Below are positions 5,097-5,320 of a stretch of 5,320 nucleotides of DNA, in pieces. This DNA comes from Alphaproteobacteria bacterium (GTDB lineage: Bacteria > Pseudomonadota > Alphaproteobacteria > UBA8366 > GCA-2717185). The position numbers and the translations under genes were made by a program. The notes beneath the pieces are model-generated. The model was not told the DNA's origin and made no database searches. It saw only the letters and a program-made list of their open reading frames with translations. The stretch is taken from contig JAESSL010000401.1 of assembly GCA_016764135.1 (NCBI GenBank), positions 1 to 5,320 on the forward strand. Direction: 5' to 3'. Position 1 is the first letter of the stretch, and every line of letters starts with the position of its first letter.

Positions 5097-5320
5097 ATGG
5101 CCTTTACGATGTGCGTGGCGGAGCGCGAGGCGTTTCTGCAACATCCGCGCGTCGGCGTGTTGTCGCTGAATGACGGCGACCGGGGCCCTTTGTCCAACCC
5201 GATCTGGTATGATTACGCACCCGGCGGCGATGTGTGGTTTATGACGCAGAAGACCGCGCGCAAAGGGCGGCTGCTGCATGTTGGGTTGCGGGTCAGCTTG
5301 TTGGTGCAGGAAACCGAGCG
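5097..5320 (+). CDS. Pyridoxamine 5'-phosphate oxidase-like (PPOX) family protein, N-terminal part
   Basis: The first 74 residues of a gene that runs off the window end. The sequence fits the split-barrel flavin/F420-binding PPOX family: a short N-terminal helix (ERE-AFLQHPRVG, 9-20), then strands GVLSLND and PLSNPIWYDYAPGGDVWFMT (31-50), followed by QKTARKGRLL (51-60) and the strand RVSLLVQE (65-73). The 'PIWYDY-PGG' and basic 'T-x-R-K-x-R-L-L' segments match the phosphate- and cofactor-binding start of this family. GAGGGGAG at 5083-5090, 6 nt before the ATG, is a strong Shine-Dalgarno sequence. The gap to the VOC stop is 17 bp, so it is the third gene of the run. True pyridoxamine phosphate oxidase is unlikely; a flavin- or F420-dependent oxidoreductase of unknown substrate is more probable. 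Confidence 0.85.
   Translation, partial: MAFTMCVAEREAFLQHPRVGVLSLNDGDRGPLSNPIWYDYAPGGDVWFMTQKTARKGRLLHVGLRVSLLVQETE

Overview
The window reads as ordinary chromosomal DNA of a Gram-negative, moderately GC-rich proteobacterium. An alphaproteobacterium, perhaps marine, is my best guess. The reasons are a PEP-CTERM/exosortase-type secreted protein, a DUF6165 protein, and a set of small-molecule oxidation genes (Rieske oxygenase, luciferase-like monooxygenase, SDR, VOC, PPOX) typical of metabolically versatile Alphaproteobacteria. The taxonomic placement is inference from family content, not a measured result.

Layout. Positions 1-228 are a leader with short inverted repeats and a possible sigma-70-like promoter. 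They precede a secreted PEP-CTERM protein (229-885, +). A short convergent gap with a weak terminator-like hairpin separates it from a minus-strand group. Read in transcription order, that group is a small cysteine-rich zinc-ribbon-like protein (3339-3076), a Rieske [2Fe-2S] oxygenase (3030-2011) and a luciferase-like flavin/F420 oxidoreductase (1956-928). Two adjacent, imperfect 23-bp direct repeats lie immediately in front of the Rieske start codon. Divergent from the small protein is a plus-strand series: a DUF6165 protein (3397-3783), then a 64-bp gap, then a tight SDR - VOC - PPOX run (3848 to the window end). This run has strong Shine-Dalgarno sequences and gaps of 11 and 17 bp, and the last gene is cut by the window edge.

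How the genes may work together. Rieske and luciferase-like monooxygenases oxygenate organic substrates, SDRs oxidise alcohols to ketones (or the reverse), VOC enzymes include ring-cleavage dioxygenases, isomerases and glyoxalases, and PPOX-like proteins are flavin- or F420-dependent oxidoreductases. The two arms flanking 3031-3396 therefore look like parts of one catabolic or detoxification locus for an unidentified organic compound. The substrate cannot be read from the sequence. No ferredoxin/reductase partner for the Rieske enzyme, no transporter and no regulator gene is present in the window.

I see no rRNA, tRNA, CRISPR array, insertion sequence, integrase or phage gene, and no convincing evidence of a wholly new system. 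The items most worth a second look are the 23-bp tandem repeat before the Rieske gene, the small Cys-rich protein heading that group, and the combination of oxidoreductase families itself.
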